NCBI GenBank assembly: GCA_021772615.1
Contig: JAJFLQ010000151.1
Location: 1 to 47,693, forward strand
Source of the DNA: Verrucomicrobiota bacterium
GTDB lineage: Bacteria; Verrucomicrobiota; Lentisphaeria; JABSQK01; JAJFLO01
Direction of reading: 5' to 3'
DNA length: 47,693 bases
The notes under the pieces were generated by a model. That model did no database searches. It saw nothing but the letters and a program-made list of their open reading frames with translations, and was not told where the DNA came from. Made by a program: the position numbers and the translations under genes. Below are positions 26,474 through 33,944 of this stretch, in pieces. Every line of letters begins with the position of its first letter. Position 1 is the first letter of the stretch.

Positions 26474-27937
26474 TTATCGTGGATCTGCGACCCGGTATGC
26501 CTTCAACCGTCCGTCGTCGTACATCGGTATCAGGTCGCAGTCGAGACCGGTGGTATGCGTGTAATTGCGTTTACCGTATTCGGCGTTGTACGTGATGATG
26601 ATCTGTGAAACCGTGCGATAGGAGGCGGCGGGCAATTTTAGCGGGGCGACGGGATTCCCGCCCATGCATTCAAGTCGCTTCAGGTTTTGTCGCGATATCG
26701 CTGAGTAATGATGAAGGGCCGGAAATAACCGGAAATCGATGAAAAATCGTGTTGCGGCCGAGACCTTCGGATCGTTGTTCAGCCGACTCACTATTTGCGA
26801 CACATCCTGTCGTCGCGAGTAAAACTGGCACAGCAGATTATGCGGAAAACGCCCCGATGTCAACTGTTTCTCGGTGATGTTTCCGGAGGCGACTTGCCAG
26901 CCGCCGCTATTCAGCAGAATGACCAGCGTAAGTGCTGGAAGTCGGCGGCCGACATTGTGTCTTAGGGGCAACACCAGCGGTGCGATTATGATGGTGACGG
27001 GAACAAGATACGAAAGAAAGACGCGTGAGAACGGATTGAACACCGTTGTGAACACGAGTATCGGCGCAAGGCAGGCGAGGATGAAAATTACCGGGCTGTC
27101 GTTTGCCCGGCTTTCAGGTTCGCTGTCCGGGGATGCGATGTAAAGTCGCCGTCCGACTGTGCGGAATGCAACGGCGATCACGCCGACATGTACGATCGCA
27201 GCGATCACCCAATGGGTGACGACAACGGTGGGCAGATAGAAGCCTTTGTTCCCGACCGAATGTTCACATAGTTCACGCCACACCGGTAGGTACAATGCCA
27301 TGCCGGCAATTCCGGCACTTGTGAGTAACAGCCACACACGCGCAGGGATTCGTTGACCGTTGCGCCGACAGACGACCACCAGATATATCAGCAAGCTGAC
27401 ATTCAACAACACATTGCTCGGCATCACAGCGGGGAGCAGCACCGCCGCCGGCACGTATAGCCACAGCCCGGTTTGGAGCCGTCCGCGTGCAACCAGAAGG
27501 CACCCGACCGCGGCGGCAGCGGAAAGAAGCATCGATAATCCGTAGCCGCGTACCTGCCAGCAATAATTTAGAAACACAGGGCTCAATGCAACAATCAGGA
27601 CAAGCAATTCCGCGGGCCGCTCGGGATATAAACGGCGACACCCCCGGTAGGTCACGACCAGCGTGCCGACAGCGATACATAGCGACGGCAACCGAATGAC
27701 AAGTTCATGGGTCGACGAACCGGTCGCCGCCATCCATGCGCGCAACAGCAGGGTGAAGAGTATATGATTGTTCGGGGCCGAGTAGGTAAAAACAACTTCC
27801 TGCCAGGATGACTTTGCTGCGAAATCGTAGATGGTGATGAGTTCGTCATACCACAAATCCCCGACCATATAGTTCAGCGCGATCATCGGAAACAAGACCA
27901 GGATCGCAAGTATCATTTTCGCAGGGTTCGCAGTCAT
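26474..27937 (-). CDS. GT-C glycosyltransferase (GT39/ArnT-like) membrane protein
   Basis: The 487-residue inner-membrane protein has about eleven helices. After the first helix comes GDLWYDELITIYDF, with the acidic DE pair that forms the catalytic base in GT-C enzymes, followed by SAPNNHILFTLLLRAW (the usual N-H position) and FLNYCWQVRGYGLSMLLSA. The C-terminal 120 residues are soluble and likely periplasmic. Family members move a sugar from a polyprenyl phosphate donor to a lipid or protein acceptor on the periplasmic side; the acceptor is not known. It starts with a clear ATG. No other polysaccharide gene lies next to it. Confidence 0.85.
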   Translation of the reverse strand: MTANPAKMILAILVLFPMIALNYMVGDLWYDELITIYDFAAKSSWQEVVFTYSAPNNHILFTLLLRAWMAATGSSTHELVIRLPSLCIAVGTLVVTYRGCRRLYPERPAELLVLIVALSPVFLNYCWQVRGYGLSMLLSAAAAVGCLLVARGRLQTGLWLYVPAAVLLPAVMPSNVLLNVSLLIYLVVVCRRNGQRIPARVWLLLTSAGIAGMALYLPVWRELCEHSVGNKGFYLPTVVVTHWVIAAIVHVGVIAVAFRTVGRRLYIASPDSEPESRANDSPVIFILACLAPILVFTTVFNPFSRVFLSYLVPVTIIIAPLVLPLRHNVGRRLPALTLVILLNSGGWQVASGNITEKQLTSGRFPHNLLCQFYSRRQDVSQIVSRLNNDPKVSAATRFFIDFRLFPALHHYSAISRQNLKRLECMGGNPVAPLKLPAASYRTVSQIIITYNAEYGKRNYTHTTGLDCDLIPMYDDGRLKAYRVADPR

Positions 27938-28233
27938 CTCAATACACTGGGGGAGTCGTAGTCAAGGGGAGGGCAGGGACCTCATGATTCGCTGGTATGA
28001 CCGTGTTCGAAAAGGACATTCCAAATCACAAGCATCAAAATTTGAGTATTGTGTTTTGGACATTCCTCCGATCGGTCCTAACCGAACGGGGTCTAGTATG
28101 GCTGGAGTCAGGGGGAAATCAAGTGTACAGTCGGCGCGAGCATATGCCATCTACAATCTCCACAACACGACATGGCGTGACCGCGCGCGACGGAAGGCGG
28201 CGAGATAGACGATCGCGAACGCTCCCGGCGGTA

Positions 28234-28644
28234 TCAATCCGTCGACCGCGCTTTGACGTAGATCGTCAAGGTCTTACGTCCCCACTCCAGAGCTGCCTGA
28301 TGCGATGAGAAACGTACGTCGATACGTCTCTCGCGAATGGCGCCGCCGACGTCATCGGCCATGACTGTGCCGTAGCCGGGGATGTTCACGTGTGATTTGA
28401 GCGGGATGACCGAACGATCGACGGCCACGCCGGGTGTGAAGGCGTCGCGTCCGATCGCCGTAACCCCGTCGGCGTACGCACCGCAGCAGCGTTCGCACGG
28501 ACAGTATGCCGTAGCGACAACCGTCAGCGGCTGCCAGGTGGGCATTGCCGATTCCCGTGCCGTCACGCCCGTGGCGAAAAACAGACATATGAGCATTACG
28601 AATATAAGGCCGGCCGGCTTGCTCTCGTACTCTTGCTTTGTCAT
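28234..28644 (-). CDS. Secreted 3D-domain protein
   Basis: This is a short exported protein of 136 residues with a signal peptide (about 11-30, LIFVMLICLFFATGVTA). The 3D domain, named for three conserved Asp residues, covers nearly all of the rest: VVATAYCPCERCCG, GVAVDRSVIP, MADDVGGAI and RIDVRF. In MltA-type lytic transglycosylases and Gram-positive Rpf2-like proteins this fold binds and cleaves peptidoglycan. Four Cys residues in CPCERCC may form disulfides or bind metal. ATG 28644 follows a strong GGGAGG site by seven bases; a longer frame to 28896 has no support. It diverges from the PAS sensor gene across the two palindromes. Confidence 0.85.
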   Translation of the reverse strand: MTKQEYESKPAGLIFVMLICLFFATGVTARESAMPTWQPLTVVATAYCPCERCCGAYADGVTAIGRDAFTPGVAVDRSVIPLKSHVNIPGYGTVMADDVGGAIRERRIDVRFSSHQAALEWGRKTLTIYVKARSTD

Positions 28645-28821
28645 GGTAGACCTCCCAGTGTGTATCGAAAGCCGGGCAGGGCGAAATCCCGGTCCGGTGT
28701 ACAGCTTTTGCGAGGCAGCGCCCGACGCGGGAACTGCATCATTGGCTGGAGTTTGAGCATAATTCATGCCGTTAGATATTTCTCTGGTATAAACAGCCGT
28801 GGTAAGCGAATATAATGGATG

Positions 28822-28839
28822 TGGGAATGTACATTCCCA
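28822..28839. promoter_or_regulatory. Perfect 18-bp palindrome, candidate operator 1
   Basis: TGGGAATGTACATTCCCA is its own reverse complement. It begins six bases after a TATAAT box, so a bound dimer would cover the start of transcription on the plus strand. Confidence 0.6.
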
Positions 28840-28848
28840 GGCGCTTAA

Positions 28849-28866
28849 TCTGGACATATGTCCAGA
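28849..28866. promoter_or_regulatory. Perfect 18-bp palindrome, candidate operator 2
   Basis: TCTGGACATATGTCCAGA is its own reverse complement. Its centre is 27 bases from that of operator 1, and the core ACATATGT resembles the ATGTACAT core of operator 1. No T-run follows either, so they look like protein sites rather than terminators. Confidence 0.6.
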
Positions 28867-28969
28867 ATTGCTGCTTGAATGGTCCACGTTTGTCATGTGC
28901 GCCGGTTGAAAAGTTGCCGGGGCGGTAATAGGCTAACGACGTTATTCTCCTCTAATAAAACAGGTCCAC

Positions 28970-30331
28970 ATGAAGAAATCCTTTCCGCGAATGTCGTTGT
29001 CCGGTCGTACGGTCGCGATGATCTGCTTCACCGTGCTTGTAATCCCCGTACTGGATGTCGTGTATGTCTATCCTGCCTTTACCCGTCTTTTGATCGAAAG
29101 CCTCGAGGATGACACAGTCGTTCTGGCGAAGAATCTCTCGGAAATCAGCGCGATTCCACCGGAGGTACTGACAGATTCAGTGCTATTTCCCAATCACTTC
29201 TCGCAAACCGCGGAACGCCTTCTGCAGGAGAATAATCTGGCGAAACTCAAGGTCTATGCACAAAACGGCGTCGTGCTGTTCTCGACGGATCCTGCCGATA
29301 TCGGCCGTAAACACGGCGAAGCGTTCTTTTACGAGATGATCGCCGACGGTGCTCCGCGGACGCAGTACATCAAGCGCAGCACAGACACGCTGGAGCACGA
29401 ACACGTTGCGGTCGATGTGGTGGAATCTTATGTGCCGATAGTCGTCGACGGCCGTTGCATCGGAGCCTTTGAGATATACTATGACGTGACCAGCCGCAAA
29501 GATCGGATCGATCAGATACACGCACAGGTTCGAGGTGTAATACTGGCTGTTGCCGGTACGTTGATTGTATTGGTACTGGTCATGGCCGGGAGGCTTCAGA
29601 AGACGCAAAGTCAACTGGATACACTGTCCCATGCGGTACAGCACAGTCCCCATGCGGTACTTATAACCAATGCCGGCGGCGTCGTTGAGTTTGCCAATCC
29701 GAAATTTACCGCCACAACGGGTTGCGAGCAAGAGGATGTGATCGGCAAGAGCATGTATGATATTTACCATGCCACACCGGAAGGAAGACGCGAAATCTGG
29801 GACAGCATCTCGCTTGGGCGGGATTGTTTTACGGAATGGAAAGACACCAATCGGAATGGCGACGTTTTATGGATGCGGTCCTCGATACTGTTGATCCGCG
29901 ATCGCAACGGTATGGCGACGCATATGATGGCGGTCTTTGAGGATATCACGCAGCTCAAGCTCGCGGAACATCATCTGAATCGCACGGCAGACACCGTGCA
30001 GTCGGTTATGAATCTTACCGCTGAGGGGATCTTTACGGTCGACGACGAGGGCATCGTGAAGTCTGTAAATATCGCACTTGAACAATTATTCGGATACCGC
30101 GCAAAGGAAATGATCGGCCAGAACGTTTCCATGATCATTCCCTCGTTTCTTCCGGTAATAAGCCGGGTTGTGAATCGTGATGACGACAACACCTCAGCGG
30201 CCGACGATTCGCACGACGTATTGGCGCGGCATCGCGACGGCGTGACTGTTCCGGTTAGTCTGACCGTCAACGAGATCCGCCTGCCGGATCGGTCTATATT
30301 AACCGGCGTAGTCCGGAATTATCTGAACTGA
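28970..30331 (+). CDS. Membrane sensor with two PAS domains and no output domain
   Basis: The 453-residue protein has a first membrane helix (about 15-36), a periplasmic domain (about 37-185), a second helix (about 187-208) and two PAS domains (about 222-340 and 345-453). PAS motifs include ILITNAGGVVEFANPKFTATTGCEQEDVIG and GYRAKEMIGQNVSMIIP. The protein stops right after the second PAS (LTGVVRNYLN), with no kinase, GGDEF or other effector. A complete sensor usually continues here; the stop is followed by a new gene nine bases later, so I see no decayed kinase. It may signal through a partner. The start ATG has only a weak ribosome site (AACAGG). Confidence 0.83.
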   Translation: MKKSFPRMSLSGRTVAMICFTVLVIPVLDVVYVYPAFTRLLIESLEDDTVVLAKNLSEISAIPPEVLTDSVLFPNHFSQTAERLLQENNLAKLKVYAQNGVVLFSTDPADIGRKHGEAFFYEMIADGAPRTQYIKRSTDTLEHEHVAVDVVESYVPIVVDGRCIGAFEIYYDVTSRKDRIDQIHAQVRGVILAVAGTLIVLVLVMAGRLQKTQSQLDTLSHAVQHSPHAVLITNAGGVVEFANPKFTATTGCEQEDVIGKSMYDIYHATPEGRREIWDSISLGRDCFTEWKDTNRNGDVLWMRSSILLIRDRNGMATHMMAVFEDITQLKLAEHHLNRTADTVQSVMNLTAEGIFTVDDEGIVKSVNIALEQLFGYRAKEMIGQNVSMIIPSFLPVISRVVNRDDDNTSAADDSHDVLARHRDGVTVPVSLTVNEIRLPDRSILTGVVRNYLN

Positions 30332-30339
30332 TACGATAT

Positions 30340-30885
30340 ATGACAACATTGCTGTCCAGATTGAGGGTTGTGCGAGTGGGCATTCTGTTGTCCCTGCTTA
30401 CGCTGGCCTTTGGTTACGGCCTCGGCGCTGCGTTCGGCGCTGCAGAGGACGCATTAAAAGCGCATCTGGCCGCGCGGGCACCCATGTCGACTTACAACGG
30501 GGATGCAGATGCCAGGGACCGAATTTTGAGCAAGTCGTGGGTGTATTTCAAACGTGCGCATCTGCATGCAAACGGCCTGGGAACCACGTCGCTGGTGCTG
30601 ATCCTTCTCCTCGCAGCATTGAATGCCAACAGATTGCTGAAGCAATCTGTTGCGTTTGGTCTTGGCATTGGTGGACTCGGTTACGCGCTGTATTGGCTGC
30701 TGGCGGGACTGCGGTCGCCGGCGTTTGGAGATACCCATGCCGCCAAGGAGTCGCTTGCGTGGCTGGCCATTCCGTCCGCGGGACTTTGCATGGCGGGTTT
30801 ACTGGCCGTGGTTGTGATCGTTGTCATGTGTTTATTCGGCCCATCACATACCGACAAACCCGATTCGGCGCCGCTTGAGGCGTGA
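30340..30885 (+). CDS. Four-helix membrane protein with conserved-looking His residues
   Basis: The 181-residue inner-membrane protein has four predicted helices (about 11-33, 77-97, 103-123 and 139-167) and a periplasmic or cytoplasmic loop of about 40 residues after the first. The segment YFKRAHLHANGLGTTSL places His74 and His76 at the edge of helix 2, and His133 lies before helix 4; such positions can bind haem or metal, but that is only inference. I do not recognise a named family. It starts eight bases after the PAS sensor stop, so the two are almost surely co-transcribed, and it precedes the Rrf2 regulator and electron-transfer genes. Confidence 0.7.
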   Translation: MTTLLSRLRVVRVGILLSLLTLAFGYGLGAAFGAAEDALKAHLAARAPMSTYNGDADARDRILSKSWVYFKRAHLHANGLGTTSLVLILLLAALNANRLLKQSVAFGLGIGGLGYALYWLLAGLRSPAFGDTHAAKESLAWLAIPSAGLCMAGLLAVVVIVVMCLFGPSHTDKPDSAPLEA

Positions 30886-30911
30886 AAACGGCGAAAAAGA
30901 CTCGAACTTCA

Positions 30912-30940
30912 TTGACGAACGACACCGTAATCTGTATGGT
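30912..30940 (+). promoter_or_regulatory. Sigma-70 promoter of the Rrf2 regulator gene
   Basis: TTGACG (30912-30917) and TATGGT (30935-30940) are separated by exactly 17 bases. The predicted start of transcription, about 30947, gives a leader of about 44 bases before the ATG at 30991. Confidence 0.6.
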
Positions 30941-30966
30941 ACGTCGTAAGCGCGGGTAAAACACCG

Positions 30967-30986
30967 CAATTAACAATTGATAATTG
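30967..30986. promoter_or_regulatory. 20-bp dyad, candidate Rrf2 operator
   Basis: CAATTAACAATTGATAATTG has arms CAATTA/TAATTG and centre CAATTG, with a single mismatched pair. It lies between the promoter and the regulator start codon, ending four bases before the ATG, which suits autoregulation by a dimeric winged-helix protein such as Rrf2. Confidence 0.5.
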
Positions 30987-30990
30987 GATC

Positions 30991-31398
30991 ATGAAACTTT
31001 CTAATCGCACAGACTACGCACTTCGCGCGCTTGTGGAGATTTCTCTGGTTTATGGCGACGGCGAATATATCTCCGCCAAGGAAATCTCCGAGCGCCAGGA
31101 TATATCCCTCAAATATCTCGAGCAGATATTAACCAGCCTGAAACGCAGTGGATTTATCGAGAGCCGTCAGGGAATAAACGGAGGATACACTCTGGCACGC
31201 AAGCCGGAAGACATCACATTCGGCGCCGTCATCCGTTCGATCGAAGGGTCCCTCGCGCCGCTGGCCTGTGTTGACAACAAGAAATCTGCGCATGCTCCGA
31301 TAAACTGGAAAAACCGGTTTCAAATGGTGATGACCAATCTTCGTGACGCCATCGACAATGTTGTGGACAACACCACGCTTGCCGACATTTGCCACTGA
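30991..31398 (+). CDS. Rrf2-family transcriptional regulator
   Basis: This 135-residue DNA-binding protein has the Rrf2 winged helix (MKLSNRTDYALRALVEIS, ISAKEISERQDISLKYLEQIL, SRQGINGGYTLAR). IscR and NsrR relatives carry three Cys ligands for an iron-sulfur cluster after this domain; here only Cys93 is present at that place, with another Cys at 134. A classical cluster is therefore unlikely, and it may act like CymR or sense through another cofactor. A promoter and a dyad precede it, suggesting autoregulation. The porin, FMN-binding and PepSY genes downstream on the same strand are possible targets. Confidence 0.9.
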   Translation: MKLSNRTDYALRALVEISLVYGDGEYISAKEISERQDISLKYLEQILTSLKRSGFIESRQGINGGYTLARKPEDITFGAVIRSIEGSLAPLACVDNKKSAHAPINWKNRFQMVMTNLRDAIDNVVDNTTLADICH

Positions 31399-31535
31399 TC
31401 TGATAGGCTTTCGACACATCTTCCTCGGAGACCGTGCCGGCACCTGGCCGACATGATACCTGAAGCGGTCGTTGCGCTATGTGCCCCGGCGACCGTGCTG
31501 ACATCACGTCCCTCAAAAAAAAATCAACCAACAGC

Positions 31536-31563
31536 TTGACAACGTGTAACCGCGTTTTAATAT
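31536..31563 (+). promoter_or_regulatory. Sigma-70 promoter upstream of the porin gene
   Basis: A perfect TTGACA (31536-31541) is followed after 16 bases by TAATAT (31558-31563). An A-rich run of nine lies about 15 bases upstream and could act as an UP element. Transcription would start near 31570. Confidence 0.6.
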
Positions 31564-31790
31564 ACCTTCATTCAAGTGGGATATTGGCATGGCTGTCGTG
31601 GAATGAAAGGCAGAACCGATTCATTATTAACCATTTAAGCGCAACAAAAATACCTGTAATCCAATATGAGAACCAGTATTTTTCGCACCGCTACGAAAAG
31701 GCAACGCCATACTACACCCTTGCGGGGATGCAGACAGCTCGTTCCGATTCCTTTCTGGCTGTTCTGCGTTCCCGATTTTTTTAATCATAG

Positions 31791-31800
31791 AGGAGGTGAT
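31791..31800 (+). promoter_or_regulatory. Perfect ribosome-binding sequence with no well-placed start codon
   Basis: AGGAGGTGAT matches the full 16S anti-Shine-Dalgarno complement. The nearest ATG (31817) is 16 bases away and opens a frame that runs out of phase into the porin gene. It could be part of a leader-RNA switch, a remnant of a lost start, or a leader-peptide site. Confidence 0.4.
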
Positions 31801-31950
31801 AACGAATAACGACATTATGTTTGGCACGCTGCGCGACATATTTCGACGCAGTGTCAACAGCGTTGCGGCGTTTCGTCAACGCGACGTAGTCACGGTTCAG
31901 GTTACGAACACAATCGAACAAACCAATACAATGGGAGAGGCACAGCAATC

Positions 31951-33240
31951 ATGTTTAGAGATCAGAAAGCGCGTATTGTCGCCATTTTTTGGGTCACGAT
32001 CAGTTTCATCGTGCTCTGCAATGTCAATGGGCAGGGCGTTGTACCGAGCAATGCCGACATGTGGAAGATTATTCAGCAGCAGCAGGAAGAAATTCGTGCG
32101 TTGAAGGAAAAATTGAATATGGTCGAGAAGGATGTGGCCATAACCGGCGAGATGATCGAGCAGGTCGCGGAGCAGCCCGGCGGCCTTGCCGAGGGTGGGC
32201 CATCGTGGGCGGACAAGACCAGTATCGGCGGATATGGTGAACTACATTACAATGAATTGACCGGTAAAAATGGTGGGAGTGACCTCAATCGTGTCGACTT
32301 CCATCGCTTTGTGTTGTATTACGGCCATCAGTTTACCGACCGCATTCGGTTTTTCTCTGAATTCGAGCTGGAGCACGCGTTGACGGAGGACACCGCGGAC
32401 GGATCCGGCGCCGGTGAAGTTGAGCTTGAGCAGGCATATGTAGAGATGGATCTGGGCGACCTGCAGCTGCATGCGGTCAAGGCAGGTGTGTTCCTTATAC
32501 CGGTGGGGATTCTCAATGAAACACATGAGCCGCCCACGTTCTACGGAACCGAGCGAAACAATGTCGAGAGCCGTATCATCCCCTCGACCTGGTGGGAAGC
32601 CGGACTTGCCTTGTCTGGTGAAGTTGTGCCGGGATTGAACTACGACCTGGCGTACACATCGGGTTTGCAGGTGCCGTCCAGCTACACGATCCGAAGCGGC
32701 CGGCAGAAAGTTGCCAATGCGACCGCCGAAGACGGTGCGTATTCGGGTCGCCTGAAATGGTCGATTCCCGGTCTTGAACTTGCGGGCACGGTGCACTACC
32801 AGACTGACCTCACGCAACGCAGTCTGGCGCGGGATTCCGATGGACTCCTGCTGGAAGGGCATGTCATCTGGGAGCTGGGCCAGTTTAAGCTGAAAGCGCT
32901 GTACGCGCAATGGGACCTGGACTCATCGATTACGGGTACAGGATCCGATCTCGACAACGGCAAGGACGATCAATTCGGTTGGTACATCGAACCGTCCTTC
33001 AAGATCACCGAGAATATCGGCATTTTCGCGCGTTTCAGCCAATGGGATGAGAATGCCGGCGGCCGGGTCAATTCCAGCGGCGGCTCCGTCGACACCGAGA
33101 AGGAACAGTTTGACATCGGTGTGAACTGGTGGCCGCATGAGAATGTGGTCTTGAAACTGGATTATCAGAACCAGTATATCCACAGTGAAGCAGGCGGGGA
33201 GCAGGACGGTTTTAACTTTGGTGTCGGTTATCAGTTCTAA
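31951..33240 (+). CDS. Outer-membrane porin (phosphate-selective porin O/P type)
   Basis: This 429-residue outer-membrane beta-barrel has a signal peptide (about 8-28), a short coiled coil (MWKIIQQQQEEIRALKEKLNMVEKD region, about 37-70) that may bind peptidoglycan or form trimers, then a barrel from about 85 with alternating strands (IGGYGELHYNE, FHRFVLYYGHQFTDRIRFFSEFELEH). It ends in GVGYQF, the aromatic C-terminal signal recognised by the BAM complex. The region VKAGVFLIPVGILNETHEPPTFYGTERN is typical of the OprO/OprP group. The substrate is not visible. A GGGAGAGG site precedes the ATG by ten bases, and a strong terminator follows the stop. Confidence 0.88.
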   Translation: MFRDQKARIVAIFWVTISFIVLCNVNGQGVVPSNADMWKIIQQQQEEIRALKEKLNMVEKDVAITGEMIEQVAEQPGGLAEGGPSWADKTSIGGYGELHYNELTGKNGGSDLNRVDFHRFVLYYGHQFTDRIRFFSEFELEHALTEDTADGSGAGEVELEQAYVEMDLGDLQLHAVKAGVFLIPVGILNETHEPPTFYGTERNNVESRIIPSTWWEAGLALSGEVVPGLNYDLAYTSGLQVPSSYTIRSGRQKVANATAEDGAYSGRLKWSIPGLELAGTVHYQTDLTQRSLARDSDGLLLEGHVIWELGQFKLKALYAQWDLDSSITGTGSDLDNGKDDQFGWYIEPSFKITENIGIFARFSQWDENAGGRVNSSGGSVDTEKEQFDIGVNWWPHENVVLKLDYQNQYIHSEAGGEQDGFNFGVGYQF

Positions 33241-33282
33241 TCATGTCCGTCTCGTATGGTTTTAGTACGACCGTTGCATGAG

Positions 33283-33324
33283 ATGGTTCTCCCGGTGGCG
33301 ACATCGGGAGAACCATTTTGTTTT
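33283..33324 (+). terminator. Rho-independent terminator of the porin gene
   Basis: A perfect 12-pair stem (ATGGTTCTCCCG at 33283-33294 with CGGGAGAACCAT at 33305-33316), a ten-base loop and TTTGTTTT (33317-33324) follow the porin stop by 43 bases. The FMN-binding gene downstream must therefore use its own promoter or read-through. Confidence 0.85.
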
Positions 33325-33407
33325 GCTGTTCTTGAAATATCCCTAAACTTTAGTAGGGTTCTGCTTTTACTCCACTCTATTCCTTTCAACCTCGTGAGTT
33401 TGCATTT

Positions 33408-33944
33408 ATGACACGTTGCTATTTCATGATCGCCGTAGTCGCCTTGTCGGCGTTGGCTGCACCCGTGATCGCCAAGGGGACGTATCAGGAACCCGACGCG
33501 TTCGTTGCCGAGACCTTCGGCGGCGATCCGCCGGAGCCGTCGATGCTGTGGATTCGCAAATCCATGCAGCGAGACATCATGGATATCATGGACCGTAAGC
33601 TAAAGACATTACGGTTGCGTTACTGGACACGCGACGGCCGCTACGCGTACATACTCGAGGAAGTCGGGAAGGAAAAGCCAATCACCGTCGGGCTGGTCGT
33701 ACGTGAGGGCGAGATGGAAAAGATCCAGATTCTGGTGTTTCGGGAGGTGAGGGGATGGGAAGTGCGCCACCCCTTTTTCACCGACCAGTTCAAGGGCGTG
33801 AAGCTGGATCACAAACTTCGGCTCGATGAGAAAATCGACGGCATTTCGGGTGCGACCCTTTCCGTTCGCGCGGTCACCAAACTCGCGCGGCTCTCATTAT
33901 ACCTCTTCCAGCACTGCGCCGAGTTGAATGCAGAGAAATCGTAA
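33408..33944 (+). CDS. Exported FMN-binding (flavinylated) protein
   Basis: The 178-residue protein has a signal peptide (about 4-22, ending APVIA) and an FMN_bind domain. The motif DGISGATLS (144-152) matches the ApbE flavinylation site of NqrC/RnfG proteins, in which FMN is linked to the Thr of SGAT (Thr150 here). It should thus be a periplasmic one- or two-electron carrier, modified by an ApbE such as that encoded at 16361-17458. It overlaps the PepSY membrane protein gene by 17 bases, so the pair probably works together: the membrane protein as electron entry point, the flavoprotein as acceptor. A TTGAAA box at 33332 may belong to a promoter, but its -10 box is poor. Confidence 0.85.
   Translation: MTRCYFMIAVVALSALAAPVIAKGTYQEPDAFVAETFGGDPPEPSMLWIRKSMQRDIMDIMDRKLKTLRLRYWTRDGRYAYILEEVGKEKPITVGLVVREGEMEKIQILVFREVRGWEVRHPFFTDQFKGVKLDHKLRLDEKIDGISGATLSVRAVTKLARLSLYLFQHCAELNAEKS

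Larger units (their letters stand above)
28645..28969. other. Divergent regulatory region with twin palindromes
   Basis: The region separates the 3D-domain gene (minus) from the PAS sensor gene (plus). It contains TATAAT at 28811-28816, an extended -10-like TGGTATAAA at 28785-28793, and two perfect 18-base palindromes at 28822-28839 and 28849-28866. No protein gene is credible here. Confidence 0.6.
31399..31950. other. Long intergenic leader before the porin gene
   Basis: This 552-base region holds a strong promoter (31536-31563), an imperfect hairpin formed by GCAGACAGC (near 31729) and GCTGTTCTGC (near 31760) followed after eight bases by a run of seven T residues, and a perfect ribosome site AGGAGGTGAT (31791-31800) with no well-spaced start codon. 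The predicted porin leader is about 380 bases, unusually long. Open frames here look like chance. Confidence 0.55.

Noticed and set aside
28014..28066. Direct repeat GGACATTCC at 28014-28022 and 28058-28066
   Set aside because: Nine bases twice in AT-rich text may be chance; it resembles the palindrome cores only partly and no promoter is attached.
31479..31784. Plus-strand open frame of 101 codons before the porin
   Set aside because: It spans the promoter at 31536-31563 and the A-run, and its translation has no recognisable pattern or ribosome site.
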